64,000 nt of DNA. Source: Spirosoma aerolatum (GTDB lineage: Bacteria; Bacteroidota; Bacteroidia; Cytophagales; Spirosomataceae). Made by a program: the position numbers and the translations under genes. The number at the start of each line of letters is the position of its first letter. Position 1 is the stretch's first letter. The stretch lies in contig NZ_CP020104.1 in the NCBI RefSeq assembly GCF_002056795.1, positions 3,855,001-3,919,000 on the forward strand, written 5' to 3'. Positions 1 to 8,336 of this stretch are shown in pieces. The notes beneath the pieces are model-generated. The model saw nothing but the letters and a program-made list of their open reading frames with translations. It did not search any database and had not been told where the DNA came from.

Positions 1-1176
1 GCCTATGTTACCCTTCAGGAAGGTAGTCATCTAGCCAGTGTACGCCAGTTTGCCCTAGATCAGTTGCCAGCGCACATGGTACCAATCGCGTGGGAAATTA
101 TTGAGACACTGCCAGTACTTTCTAATTTCAAAATCGATTATGAAGCGCTGGCCCGGTTGGATGCAATTCGCTATGAGCAACAACAGACCAAGCAACCCCA
201 CCCTCAGGGAGCATCGACGGAGCAAGTGCTTCGAAAGATCTGGTGCCGATATGCATCTGCGTATTCTTTTGACGAAGACTTGAGCTGGCGTAACGGTGGC
301 GGTTCCTCCTTTAATTCGCTGCTGTTGCTGATCGATCTGGAAGAGCAATTTGGTTGTGCATTGCCCATCGACTGGTTCCATAACCAGATGCGCCCTAGTC
401 AACTACACATCCAGTTACAGCAGCGATTGACGCTGTCTCAGACAGGTCAAAAAGAATCGTCTGTTTACTTTGTCGTGTTTAGGCCACTATACGGTATGCG
501 CGAAGGAACTTACCAATTTATTCAGCAGCTACGAACGATTGGTACTGTGCAAATTATTCATTATCCGGACTTTGCCCAACAATCACGGGGTACATTTTCG
601 GCCCAATCATTTATCGGCCAGATCAAAGCCCAGTTTGATCATTTACCGGCTCAGGCTCATCTGGTGGGCATTTGTAGCGGCTGCATCGTAGCTCATGAAA
701 TAGCTCATTGGCTGGCTGGTATAAATCGACCAATGGGTCAACTTATTTATATCGATCATCCACCCGCAGGTGCCGAGATGAGCTGGTGGCCCCAACTAGT
801 CGATACCTGGCAAAACAGGTCAATACATGCCCTTCCCCTGCGGCTGCTTCGGACGCTTTCGCGACCCCTTTACCAACGTTTAATTGTAATGTATACAGCC
901 CGTAAGCCCCAGATGTATGCCGAAGCGTTTGTCCATCTGATGACCCGGACAACTCGTCCGTCCTCTCTGTGTCAGCCTATTATACTGGTTCAATGTGCAG
1001 ATATGGCCAGCAAGTATGGGAATCGGTTAGGTTGGGATCGATATGTGTCGGGCATGCACCTTATCCAGCTACCCTATTTGCACATACAAATGTTCAGGGT
1101 ATCTAACAACTTAACCAGCTTGGTAGCCCAGCTGAATGACTTGTTAAGCCCTGATAGCAAATCGGTTAGTTACTAA
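1..1176 (+). CDS. Nonribosomal peptide synthetase, C-terminal part (end of A domain, carrier, thioesterase); 5' partial
   Basis: The frame is open from base 1, so the gene starts before the window; a TTG at 64 is not the true start. The first ~50 residues match the end of an adenylation domain: LPAHMVP and then LPVLSNFKID, the A10 region that normally reads NGK(V/I)D and keeps the lysine contacting the adenylate. A carrier domain follows, with GGGSSFNSLLLL as the likely phosphopantetheine serine site. From about residue 165 there is an alpha/beta-hydrolase thioesterase with the nucleophile motif GICSGC (GxSxG). This is the chain-releasing end of an assembly line, so it is probably the last NRPS gene of its cluster. 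The product cannot be predicted. The A10 motif has F in place of G (NFKID), and the carrier motif is also atypical. The gene ends 158 bp before a convergent lipoprotein gene. Confidence 0.85.
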   Translation, partial: AYVTLQEGSHLASVRQFALDQLPAHMVPIAWEIIETLPVLSNFKIDYEALARLDAIRYEQQQTKQPHPQGASTEQVLRKIWCRYASAYSFDEDLSWRNGGGSSFNSLLLLIDLEEQFGCALPIDWFHNQMRPSQLHIQLQQRLTLSQTGQKESSVYFVVFRPLYGMREGTYQFIQQLRTIGTVQIIHYPDFAQQSRGTFSAQSFIGQIKAQFDHLPAQAHLVGICSGCIVAHEIAHWLAGINRPMGQLIYIDHPPAGAEMSWWPQLVDTWQNRSIHALPLRLLRTLSRPLYQRLIVMYTARKPQMYAEAFVHLMTRTTRPSSLCQPIILVQCADMASKYGNRLGWDRYVSGMHLIQLPYLHIQMFRVSNNLTSLVAQLNDLLSPDSKSVSY

Positions 1177-1334
1177 AAAATTAGCCGGTTGTAAATTTGG
1201 AATGGATACAAAGTGACTATAAATCATCCCTGGGTTGCCCATGTTGCTCAAGGGCTGGCCTGTTTTATTCCCCTTTTTAGACCTGTTTAAATCGGATGTT
1301 TGAGAAACAGCTTTACCCCTTCCCTGCTAACTAT

Positions 1335-2975
1335 TTATTTTTTCGCTACGATTTTCATAAGGAGTTTAACGTCGCCCAAAATTGCATCACCAGACCGATA
1401 AAAGTACTTCTCTGACCCAGAGTCGATACCCCAAGCTGTTCGATCAATGATCAGTGTGCCATTCATCTCGACAGTTCCGTCCATTCCGTCCTTAAAATTC
1501 ATTTTGACTGGAAAAGTAACGGCCTTCGTGATACCTTCAATAGTCAGGTTCCCTGTAACTTTTATATTTCCATCCGTTGTAACTTTTATACTTCCATCTG
1601 TCGGAACTTTTGTATTTCCATCATTCCCTGTTTCAACCTTCGTAATTGTGAATGTAGAAACAGGGAATTTTTTGACATCAAAAAATGGAGGTAATTTATT
1701 GCGTAAAGGCTGATCATCAAATTTTTCAATTGTATTCATGTCAACTTCAACTGCACCGCCCACCAGATGACGGTTGTCGATCAACAAGTGTCCTTTTACT
1801 ATATCGACATCCCCTGTACTGGTACCATCACCCAGAAACGTAGTACCTTCCCATCCACCAAGTAGCCTAGAACCTTTCCAGACTATAACACTTTGCTTCG
1901 TATCGATGCTATATTTTTTCTGTCCCTCTTTATTATAAAAGTCTGTGATGGTCTTTCCATCGTAGCGATACACGCCGGTCGCATCGCCAAACCAAATACT
2001 GCCATCGTTCGCTTCCAAAAGACCCAGAAAAGTCCTTCCTGACCTAATTTCGGTTATAGTAGGATTATTACTATATAAGGACGTAGCATCATACCGGGAC
2101 AGTGCCTGAACCGTCCAATTAGCAGGATTTACTGGGCCAGTAGTCCAGATGTTCCCTTTTTTATCCTGGATTATAGCATAAGCCCCTCGCTCCGATACCT
2201 TAGTAAAGCTACTGCCGTCATAGCGATAGAGGCCACCGGTCCTGCCTACTTTAAAGCCATTATAACCGCTGAGCCAAATAGTCCCTTTTCGATCTTCCAT
2301 TATAGCCCAAACGTCGAGAAAGGGTTCGCCTTTATGGGTTAACGTGGTAAATTTTTTCCCGTCATACACAAAGGCGTCGCCCCTTGTGCCCACCCACAAT
2401 TTCCCTGCTCTATCTTCAATGATTGTATGAATATCATTATTCCAATTTCTGTCCTTAAAAAAAAGCGGGGCGTTCGGAGAGGTAAAATTTCGAAATGATC
2501 TCCCATCGTAACGGCTTACTCCACCTGCAGTGCCGAACCAAATAATACCGACTCTATCTTCATAAACAGACGTAACTCGATTATTAGCAAGCCCCTCCGT
2601 GGTAGTAAAATGTTGTATGGATTTCCCGTTGTCATAATAAACCCCTGAATCAGTGGTAGTGAACCAACTATTTCCTCGTCGATCTTCCAGGGCATCCCAG
2701 AATATGTGCTGACCTAGTTTGCTTGTAAGATTAGTAAACGATTTTTCCCCGGCCCTGGAAGGGTCATATCGAAAAACATCACCAAATGATGAGTTGTTGG
2801 GGCCAGCAATCAAAATGGTGCCATTTCTGCCTTTTTTTATATTACGTACCATTATGTTAGGCCCTATATCTTTAATTTCGGACTTTATGTTGTCTTTTGG
2901 TACGTTTGTTTTTTGCCCACAGGAAGTGCAAAAAACAAACGTCAGGAACAGAGCATATACGCGGGAGTAGTTCAT
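1335..2975 (-). CDS. Lipoprotein with two-component-regulator-type beta-propeller repeats and a C-terminal YceI domain
   Basis: The 546-residue protein begins with a lipoprotein signal peptide whose lipobox ends in CTSCGQ, so it should be anchored in an envelope membrane facing outward or periplasmic. Residues ~50-370 hold repeated blades of the Reg_prop type (for example IIWFGTAGGVSRYDG, KLWVGTRGDAFVYDG, SIWFGDATGVYRYDG), a fold usually found in the sensor part of hybrid two-component systems. From ~390 the protein becomes a YceI-like domain (GHLLIDNRHLVGG, LTIEGITKAVTFPVK), a lipocalin-like barrel that binds isoprenoid-type lipids. A linker inside this half contains three 8-residue repeats. 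No kinase or output domain is present. The propeller-YceI combination is unusual; a lipid-binding or surface role is inference. Confidence 0.75.
   Translation of the reverse strand: MNYSRVYALFLTFVFCTSCGQKTNVPKDNIKSEIKDIGPNIMVRNIKKGRNGTILIAGPNNSSFGDVFRYDPSRAGEKSFTNLTSKLGQHIFWDALEDRRGNSWFTTTDSGVYYDNGKSIQHFTTTEGLANNRVTSVYEDRVGIIWFGTAGGVSRYDGRSFRNFTSPNAPLFFKDRNWNNDIHTIIEDRAGKLWVGTRGDAFVYDGKKFTTLTHKGEPFLDVWAIMEDRKGTIWLSGYNGFKVGRTGGLYRYDGSSFTKVSERGAYAIIQDKKGNIWTTGPVNPANWTVQALSRYDATSLYSNNPTITEIRSGRTFLGLLEANDGSIWFGDATGVYRYDGKTITDFYNKEGQKKYSIDTKQSVIVWKGSRLLGGWEGTTFLGDGTSTGDVDIVKGHLLIDNRHLVGGAVEVDMNTIEKFDDQPLRNKLPPFFDVKKFPVSTFTITKVETGNDGNTKVPTDGSIKVTTDGNIKVTGNLTIEGITKAVTFPVKMNFKDGMDGTVEMNGTLIIDRTAWGIDSGSEKYFYRSGDAILGDVKLLMKIVAKK
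1558..1629. repeat. Three tandem 24-bp units inside the propeller-YceI gene
   Basis: Bases 1558-1581, 1582-1605 and 1606-1629 are imperfect copies of a 24-bp unit beginning acttttata. On the coding strand they encode the repeated octads PTDGSIKV and TTDGNIKV in a loop of the YceI domain. Unit length is a multiple of three, so copy-number change would keep the frame. Confidence 0.8.
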
Positions 2976-3334
2976 CCTTTTTATTTTTTGATACCAACGA
3001 ATTTCAACCGCTGCGCTGGGCCGCCATTGCGGTGGGCCGCAAACCTACCCGGCTTTTTGTTAAGTGCGTTGGTGAGCTAGTAAAAGAATGTTAACGAAAC
3101 GTAAAAGTTGCTTTCTTAGACTGCTATGGATTTTGCCTCCAAGCACATGGGCATTGTGAATGAATACATACAATGCTCTCGCAATAACACGCCCACCTGA
3201 GAATCATACACTATCCATCGAGTATTCGCTTGAGCTATACCGACCTTTCAATACGGCCCTTTATCATAACATTTAATTATCGTCCATAACTATAAGTTGG
3301 GGTATTTCTGAACTTTATACACCCTTATTAGTTT

Positions 3335-3342
3335 TATCTTTA
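3335..3342 (+). promoter_or_regulatory. Possible -7 element for the sulfite reductase gene
   Basis: TATCTTTA matches the Bacteroidota -7 consensus TAnnTTTG at all fixed positions but the last. A start about 7 bases downstream would place the 5' end of the transcript just before the hairpin at 3356-3373. No clear -33 TTG was found at ideal spacing, so this is tentative. Confidence 0.35.
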
Positions 3343-3355
3343 CAACAGAATTAAG

Positions 3356-3373
3356 CGCCGGAGGGACCCGGCG
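3356..3373 (+). promoter_or_regulatory. Leader hairpin ahead of the siroheme reductase gene
   Basis: CGCCGG (3356-3361) and CCGGCG (3368-3373) form a perfect 6-bp GC stem closing the loop AGGGAC. A pyrimidine-rich stretch (tttccttttaag) follows, then 40 bases to the ATG. The hairpin lies at the predicted extreme 5' end of the mRNA. It could be a transcript-stabilising structure, an attenuator, or part of a small cis-regulatory RNA for sulfur or nitrogen assimilation; the sequence does not decide. Confidence 0.5.
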
Positions 3374-3420
3374 TTTCCTTTTAAGATATTAGTTGATTAA
3401 TCCTATAGACAATATACTTT

Positions 3421-5571
3421 ATGTCTATCTTATTCTCCGACAATGTAAGTACCGTCGCCCGGCGCGACATTCTGGATCTCCAGCAGAAGATCAGCTCATT
3501 CCAGCAGGGTGATATAGCGGATGAAGCGTTTCGCAAATTCCGACTGACCCGCGGGGTGTATGGGCAACGGCAGCCGGGGGTTCAAATGATCCGGATCAAA
3601 CTACCTCACGGTCGCATAACGGCCGATCAGTTGGTTCGGATTGCCGATCTGTCGGATAAATACGCAACGGGAAATCTCCACGCGACCACCCGACAGGATA
3701 TTCAACTCCATTTTGTCAAACTGGCCGACTCACCTCAGCTCTGGGCCGATCTGGAAGATGCAGGCATCACACTGAAGGAAGCCTGTGGCAATACTGTTCG
3801 GAATGTAACCGGCTCAGCCAGAGCGGGTGTCGACCCTGAAGAGCCATTCGATATTACGCCTTACGCCTATACTATTTTCGATTATTTTCTGCGGAATCCG
3901 ATCTGTCAGGATATGGGTCGAAAATTCAAGATTTCGGTCTCTTCAAGCGAAAAGGATTCGGCCTATGGATACATGCACGATGTGGGCCTGATTGCCCGTA
4001 TCCAGGATGGAAAACGGGGCTTTAAGGTCATGCTGGGTGGAGGGCTGGGGGCTCAGCCTTTCCCGGCTCAAACGGCTTTTGAGTTTCTGGAAGAAGATCG
4101 GATAATCCCGTTCATCGAAGGTGTGATTCGGGTATTCGATCGCTATGGAGAGCGGCAGAAACGCCACAAAGCGCGGATGAAATATCTCCTGAACGACATT
4201 GGACTGGACGAATTACTTCGTCGCATCGAGGACGAAACCCCGGCTCTCCGGGTTAAATCCTTTGCTGTGGATGCCCATGCTGGCAATGCGCTGTTTGCTC
4301 CTGAGCCCGCCCCTCGATTAGATGCCCCCGTCCCGAGCACAATACCCAATAACGCCCAATTTGAGCGTTGGCTGAAAACGAATGTATTCGAGCAAAAGCA
4401 GACTGGCTGGTATGCGGTTCAACTACGGGTTTTGCTGGGCGATATGCATTCAGATACAGCCCGGTCACTGGCAACTATCGTTAAAACTTACGCTGCCGAC
4501 GATATCCGGGTTACAGTCAACCAGGGCTATCTGCTTCGGTTCATTAAGCCGGAAGACTTACCGGCGGTCTTTGAGGCCTTGAACAGCCTCGGTCTGGCTG
4601 AGCCCGGTTTTGACACAACGGCCGACATTACTACCTGCCCCGGTACGGATACCTGTAACCTGGCCATTTCCAGTAGTTATGGGATTACCCGAGCCCTGGA
4701 AACGATGATGACCGAAGAATTTCCTGAGCTGATCTATAACAACGACATCAAAATTAAGATTTCGGGTTGTATGAATGGCTGTGGGCAACACTCGGTAGCC
4801 AATATTGGGTATCACGGTTCATCGCTGAAAAATGGCGCCTACGTGTTACCCGCTTTGCAGGTGTTGCTGGGCGGTGGTTTTAACGGGAAAGGAGAAGGTC
4901 TGATTGCTGACAAGGTGCTCAAAATTCCGGCCAAACGTGGTCCGCACTCGTTACGGGCATTGCTACAGGATTATGAAGCCAACGCCTTTGAGGGAGAATA
5001 TTACAGCGATTATTATGCCCGGCAAGGCAAAAATTATTTTTACCAGCTCTTAAAACCCCTGGCCGATCTGAAAACGCTGGTGGATAGTGATTACATCGAC
5101 TGGGATCATACCGAACAATACGTTACAGAAGTAGGAATTGGCGAATGTGCCAGTGTCCTGATCGATCTGGTAGCGACTACGTTGACCGAAGCATCTGAAA
5201 AATTAGGCTGGGCGCGGGAGGCTCTGACCGAAAGTCGCTGGGCCGATGCACTTTATCATGGGTACAACGTATTCATTACCGGGGCAAAAGCCGCGCTGAT
5301 GAGCCGTGATGTTCCCACCAATACCCAGCACGGTATTGTCAGTGATTTCGATAAAACGTTTTTGGGAGAATCCGATTTCCATCAGGAGGAAGGTGAATTC
5401 AAAACGCTGGTGTTCAGCATCAACAAACAGGAGCCTTCCGAATCTTTTGCTAATCGATTTATTGCCCAGGCTGAAGCGTTTCTGCAAGCCATACAGTCCT
5501 ACCGCGAAACTCAGATCGAACTCGAAGGCGCTCCTGAATTGCAGGAGTTAACCCAGGCACAGGATAGCTAA
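3421..5571 (+). CDS. Siroheme-dependent sulfite/nitrite reductase with a C-terminal HEPN-like extension
   Basis: 716 residues, longer than the ~550 usual for assimilatory ferredoxin-type sulfite or nitrite reductases. The N-terminal half carries the NIR/SIR ferredoxin-like half-domain (LPHGRITADQLVRIADL, TTRQDIQLHF). The 4Fe-4S/siroheme ligands are seen in TTCPGTDTCN and SGCMNGCGQHS (C-x5-C ... C-x3-C). It should reduce sulfite to sulfide or nitrite to ammonia in the cytoplasm. The last ~130 residues are helical and resemble a HEPN domain (LTESRWADALYHGYNVFITG). The next gene, cobA, makes precorrin-2 on the way to siroheme and so supplies its cofactor. Sulfite is favoured only by common context; no sulfate-activation genes lie in the window. 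Confidence 0.85.
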   Translation: MSILFSDNVSTVARRDILDLQQKISSFQQGDIADEAFRKFRLTRGVYGQRQPGVQMIRIKLPHGRITADQLVRIADLSDKYATGNLHATTRQDIQLHFVKLADSPQLWADLEDAGITLKEACGNTVRNVTGSARAGVDPEEPFDITPYAYTIFDYFLRNPICQDMGRKFKISVSSSEKDSAYGYMHDVGLIARIQDGKRGFKVMLGGGLGAQPFPAQTAFEFLEEDRIIPFIEGVIRVFDRYGERQKRHKARMKYLLNDIGLDELLRRIEDETPALRVKSFAVDAHAGNALFAPEPAPRLDAPVPSTIPNNAQFERWLKTNVFEQKQTGWYAVQLRVLLGDMHSDTARSLATIVKTYAADDIRVTVNQGYLLRFIKPEDLPAVFEALNSLGLAEPGFDTTADITTCPGTDTCNLAISSSYGITRALETMMTEEFPELIYNNDIKIKISGCMNGCGQHSVANIGYHGSSLKNGAYVLPALQVLLGGGFNGKGEGLIADKVLKIPAKRGPHSLRALLQDYEANAFEGEYYSDYYARQGKNYFYQLLKPLADLKTLVDSDYIDWDHTEQYVTEVGIGECASVLIDLVATTLTEASEKLGWAREALTESRWADALYHGYNVFITGAKAALMSRDVPTNTQHGIVSDFDKTFLGESDFHQEEGEFKTLVFSINKQEPSESFANRFIAQAEAFLQAIQSYRETQIELEGAPELQELTQAQDS

Positions 5572-5576
5572 TTATC

Positions 5577-5646
5577 AATGATCGAATGATTGAATGATAG
5601 ACTAATGGTTTCGCAAATTAGTCTACCATTCAATCATTCGATCATT
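5577..5646. repeat. 30-bp-arm inverted repeat between the reductase and cobA
   Basis: Bases 5577-5606 and 5617-5646 are complementary over 30 positions with a single G-T type mismatch, around a 10-base loop. The arms are built from the repeated word GAATGAT(C/T). There is no T-run after the hairpin. It lies between two co-directional genes expected to act together, so it is more likely a processing or stabilising structure or a mobile palindrome than a terminator. Confidence 0.9.
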
Positions 5647-5665
5647 CAACAAGTCAATCATTGAC

Positions 5666-6421
5666 ATGAAATTAACACTCGTGGGGGCCGGTCCGGGCGA
5701 CCCGGATTTGATAACGGTGAAAGGAATTAAGGCGTTGCGTCAGGCCGATGTGGTCATGTACGACGCGCTCGTTCACCCGGATTTGCTGGATTATTGCCGA
5801 CCCGACGCGCTTAAGGTGTATGTGGGCAAACGCCGGGGTGCCTACTCCTGCATGCAGGAAGATATTAACCCGCTGATTGTCCATTATGCCCGGCAGTATG
5901 GGCATGTGGTACGGCTTAAAGGGGGCGACTCGTTTGTATTTGGGCGGGGCTATGAAGAAATCGAGTACGCCCGACAGCATGGTATTGACACTGAGGCTAT
6001 ACCTGGTCTTTCCAGTAGCTACGCCGTGCCGGCCTCAGCCGGTGTCCCGTTGACAACACGGGGGCTTTCTGAAAGCTTCTGGGTCGTTACGGGTACAACG
6101 AAAGATGGGCAATTTTCAGCCGATCTGCGATTGGCCGCCCAGTCAACGGCTACGGTAGTGGTATTAATGGGGATGCACAAATTGGCCCAGATCATGGCCG
6201 TTTTTGCCGACTGTGGTCAATCCGATACGCCTGTGGCGATTATTCAGAATGGCACCCTCCCCGAACAGCAGGTGGTGATTGGACGCGTATCGGATATTGT
6301 TCAGAAGACCGAAGAATCGGGGGTTGGTAATCCTGCCATTATCGTGGTAGGCGAAGTAGCCAAACTGGCCATTTCGGACCTGTTGGCTCTTTCCCAGACA
6401 TCCGACCAGGATAATCCGTAA
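5666..6421 (+). CDS. cobA: Uroporphyrinogen-III C-methyltransferase
   Basis: 251 residues, the normal length of a single-domain SUMT enzyme. It uses two S-adenosylmethionines to methylate uroporphyrinogen III to precorrin-2, the branch point to siroheme and cobalamin. Visible family motifs are the N-terminal VGAGPGDPDLITVKG, the central VRLKGGDSFVFGRG and the PGLSSSYAVPASAGVPLT segment. It follows the siroheme-dependent reductase by 94 bp, which points to siroheme rather than B12 supply. No dehydrogenase/ferrochelatase domain is fused to it, so those steps must be encoded elsewhere. Confidence 0.93.
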   Translation: MKLTLVGAGPGDPDLITVKGIKALRQADVVMYDALVHPDLLDYCRPDALKVYVGKRRGAYSCMQEDINPLIVHYARQYGHVVRLKGGDSFVFGRGYEEIEYARQHGIDTEAIPGLSSSYAVPASAGVPLTTRGLSESFWVVTGTTKDGQFSADLRLAAQSTATVVVLMGMHKLAQIMAVFADCGQSDTPVAIIQNGTLPEQQVVIGRVSDIVQKTEESGVGNPAIIVVGEVAKLAISDLLALSQTSDQDNP

Positions 6422-6475
6422 TGACGATCCTATACGGCCCCCTTTCTGATTCAGAAGGATAACGTACAGCTTTTA

Positions 6476-6544
6476 AAAAATACATACGACAGCCAGCGTT
6501 TTGTCAGCTAAATCCGACAATCGCGGGCTGTCGTATGTATTTTT
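6476..6544. terminator. Strong hairpin after cobA, A- and T-flanked
   Basis: A perfect 19-bp stem pairs 6476-6494 (aaaaatacatacgacagcc) with 6526-6544, ending in a run of T. The 31-base loop can form a smaller ttgtc/gacaa stem. It has the form of a factor-independent terminator for cobA. The right arm also contains TATTTTTG (6538-6545), a full match to the TAnnTTTG -7 element, which may serve the next gene. Confidence 0.8.
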
Positions 6545-6616
6545 GTAACCCCAAAATCGTACAACATTGATCGATGGCTCAGCGTCGGCTAGCTATCGAC
6601 CTGTAATTAATTCATC

Positions 6617-7423
6617 ATGCAACCAATTGACCGACTAAAAGCAGTAATCGAGCCCTTCCGGCAGGAAATCATCAACCATAAGGTCTATTCGGCCATTAAA
6701 ACCATCGACGATCTGACCGTTTTCATGCAGTACCACGTCTATGCGGTTTGGGACTTCATGTCATTACTCAAAACATTACAGAATAATCTGACCTGTACCT
6801 CGGTACCCTGGTTTCCAAGGGGTTCAGCCGATACGCGTTACCTCATCAATGAAATCGTAGCGGGCGAAGAGTCGGACATTGATCTGCTGGGTGAGCGGAA
6901 AAGCCATTTCGAAATGTATCTGGATGCCATGCAGCAAGCTGGTGCAGACAGTAGCCAGATAATGCGCTTTCTATCGACCTTACAGGAAAACGGTTCACTC
7001 GAAAAAGCTCTTCTTAACTCAGAAACACCAACGGCCGCCAGTGATTTCGTCCGCTATACGTTTGATGTTATCCATAGCCAGAAACCGCATCTGCAATCAG
7101 CGGTGTTTACATTTGGTCGGGAAGATCTGATTCCGGGTATGTTTCTATCGATGATTCAGGATTTGAATACCAATTTCCCCGGCAATATTTCACAGTTTAC
7201 CTATTACCTCGAACGGCATATTGAAGTGGATGGAGACCACCATAGCCACCTGGCCCTACAAATGACCGCGAATTTATGTGGAGATAATCAAACCTTCTGG
7301 CAAGAGGCCGAACAGGCGACCATTGCTTCACTCCAGCAACGCATTCGCCTTTGGGATGGGGTGTACGAAACCCTGCTGACGAATCAATCAGTTGCTCAAC
7401 CCGTTCCTGCTGATCTGGGTTAA
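6617..7423 (+). CDS. DUF3050 family protein (heme-oxygenase-like fold)
   Basis: 268 residues, the usual length of this family. The N-terminal part (PFRQEIINHKVYSAIKT, FMQYHVYAVWDFMSLLK) and the later HIEVDGDHHSHLA segment are typical; conserved histidines and acidic residues in these helices suggest a metal site, as in other heme-oxygenase-like diiron proteins. The reaction is unknown. The gene stands alone between a terminator hairpin and a convergent FkbM gene, so context gives no pathway. The assignment is from family-level similarity recognised by eye. Confidence 0.75.
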   Translation: MQPIDRLKAVIEPFRQEIINHKVYSAIKTIDDLTVFMQYHVYAVWDFMSLLKTLQNNLTCTSVPWFPRGSADTRYLINEIVAGEESDIDLLGERKSHFEMYLDAMQQAGADSSQIMRFLSTLQENGSLEKALLNSETPTAASDFVRYTFDVIHSQKPHLQSAVFTFGREDLIPGMFLSMIQDLNTNFPGNISQFTYYLERHIEVDGDHHSHLALQMTANLCGDNQTFWQEAEQATIASLQQRIRLWDGVYETLLTNQSVAQPVPADLG

Positions 7424-7452
7424 TCCATCGTTCAGGCAACTATGTTCTAGTA

Positions 7453-7494
7453 GACGCACGGTTGACGAGTTATTTACTCAAACGTGCGTCTTTT
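7453..7494. terminator. Convergent terminator between the DUF3050 and FkbM genes
   Basis: GACGCACG (7453-7460) pairs with CGTGCGTC (7483-7490), followed by TTTT. The inner sequence adds a short gagt/actc stem. The T-run overlaps the stop codon of the leftward FkbM gene, so the two converging genes end within the same structure. Confidence 0.75.
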
Positions 7495-8233
7495 AGTTTG
7501 TGGCAGGTAATACAAACAGAGCAGATGTCCAGGAAAGTTCGCGGCCTGTCATGCGTTCTTTCTCGTAGTAATCGACCAGTCGCATATCGTACCCTCGAAG
7601 TAGCTGGAGAATAGCCAGAGGATCGGACTGCCCTTCATAGATGGGTGCAAAATTCAGTTCCAGCAAGATGGCGCCGATTCGTTTCCGAATTAGTAAATTG
7701 GTTGCTCCACGCAAAACAGGGAGTTCAAATCCCTGCGTATCAATCTTTAACAGGTCTATTCTGTCAATTCCCTGAGCAGCACAGAAGCCGTCGAGCGTAT
7801 CGACTTTAACCGACTCTATGGAGGCAACCTGTTCACCAAAGAAAATATTTTCGGTTTTATCCGGGTTAACGGCCAGAAATGAACTGAGTTCCGACTGTTC
7901 ATAATTCCGAAACTCTGCCGTTCCGGGCTGTTCACCAAAGGCAATCTGATGCAGCGATACCCTTGGCCCATAAGATTGACTGGCTAATCCGTTGAAGGTA
8001 GCTGAAGCCGGTTCAAAGGCATGAATCACCGGATTGGTCAGGCACTGTTGCAAGAGCTGAATGGTCTGGCCCTGATTGGCTCCCACATCAAAACAAAGTG
8101 GATTCGGTTGACCAATAAGGTGACGCAAATCATCTTCCAGTTTCAGACCATTAACCTGATCCGGGTATTTACGGGCCAGAAACACCCCAAACGACGAAAA
8201 GACGGCCTTTACCGCCGTTGCCACTTTACCCAT
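7493..8233 (-). CDS. FkbM family methyltransferase
   Basis: 246 residues with the SAM-dependent methyltransferase fold of the FkbM family. Motifs seen are LCFDVGANQGQTIQLL (SAM-binding loop), VIHAFEPA, and the long conserved block RIDLLKIDTQGFELPVLRGA, followed by IGAILLELNF. Members O-methylate sugars, polyketides or other small molecules; the substrate is not evident here. The ATG at 8231-8233 is the first in frame. No glycosylation cluster adjoins it, but a fucosyltransferase-like gene lies ~7 kb away. Confidence 0.85.
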   Translation of the reverse strand: MGKVATAVKAVFSSFGVFLARKYPDQVNGLKLEDDLRHLIGQPNPLCFDVGANQGQTIQLLQQCLTNPVIHAFEPASATFNGLASQSYGPRVSLHQIAFGEQPGTAEFRNYEQSELSSFLAVNPDKTENIFFGEQVASIESVKVDTLDGFCAAQGIDRIDLLKIDTQGFELPVLRGATNLLIRKRIGAILLELNFAPIYEGQSDPLAILQLLRGYDMRLVDYYEKERMTGRELSWTSALFVLPATN

Positions 8234-8276
8234 CTTCCTGCAATTTAGTTGGAAAGTCCGGTTCTAGAAAAACACA

Positions 8277-8326
8277 GAATCACAGAGATAGGCTGATCGT
8301 TAGTTATTCTGCATGCACTGTGATTC
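8277..8326. repeat. Short inverted repeat of the CACAG-word type between hisS and the FkbM gene
   Basis: GAATCACAG (8277-8285) pairs with CTGTGATTC (8318-8326), a 9-bp stem with a 32-base loop. The left side shows overlapping words (aacacagaatcacagag). It resembles the larger word-based palindromes in other gaps of this window but is weaker. Confidence 0.5.
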
Positions 8327-8336
8327 CGTATTTACT

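Larger units (their letters stand above)
2976..3420. other. Divergent intergenic region, 445 bp
   Basis: Lies between the leftward lipoprotein gene and the rightward sulfite reductase gene. No credible ORF is seen; a 65-codon frame at 2897-3094 overlaps the lipoprotein start and has no protein-like character. The right end holds a promoter-like motif and a GC-rich hairpin, listed separately. Nothing else is recognised between about 3000 and 3330. Confidence 0.6.

Noticed and set aside
3356..3373. SAM-I riboswitch upstream of the sulfite reductase gene
   Set aside because: Only the GGAGGGAC string is shared. The other conserved SAM-I segments and the four-way junction are absent in the ~80 bases between the predicted start and the ATG.
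3421..6421. Assigning the siroheme reductase firmly as sulfite (cysI/sir) or nitrite (nirA) specific
   Set aside because: The cluster and siroheme ligands are common to both and no other sulfate or nitrate assimilation gene is in the window, so no symbol was given.
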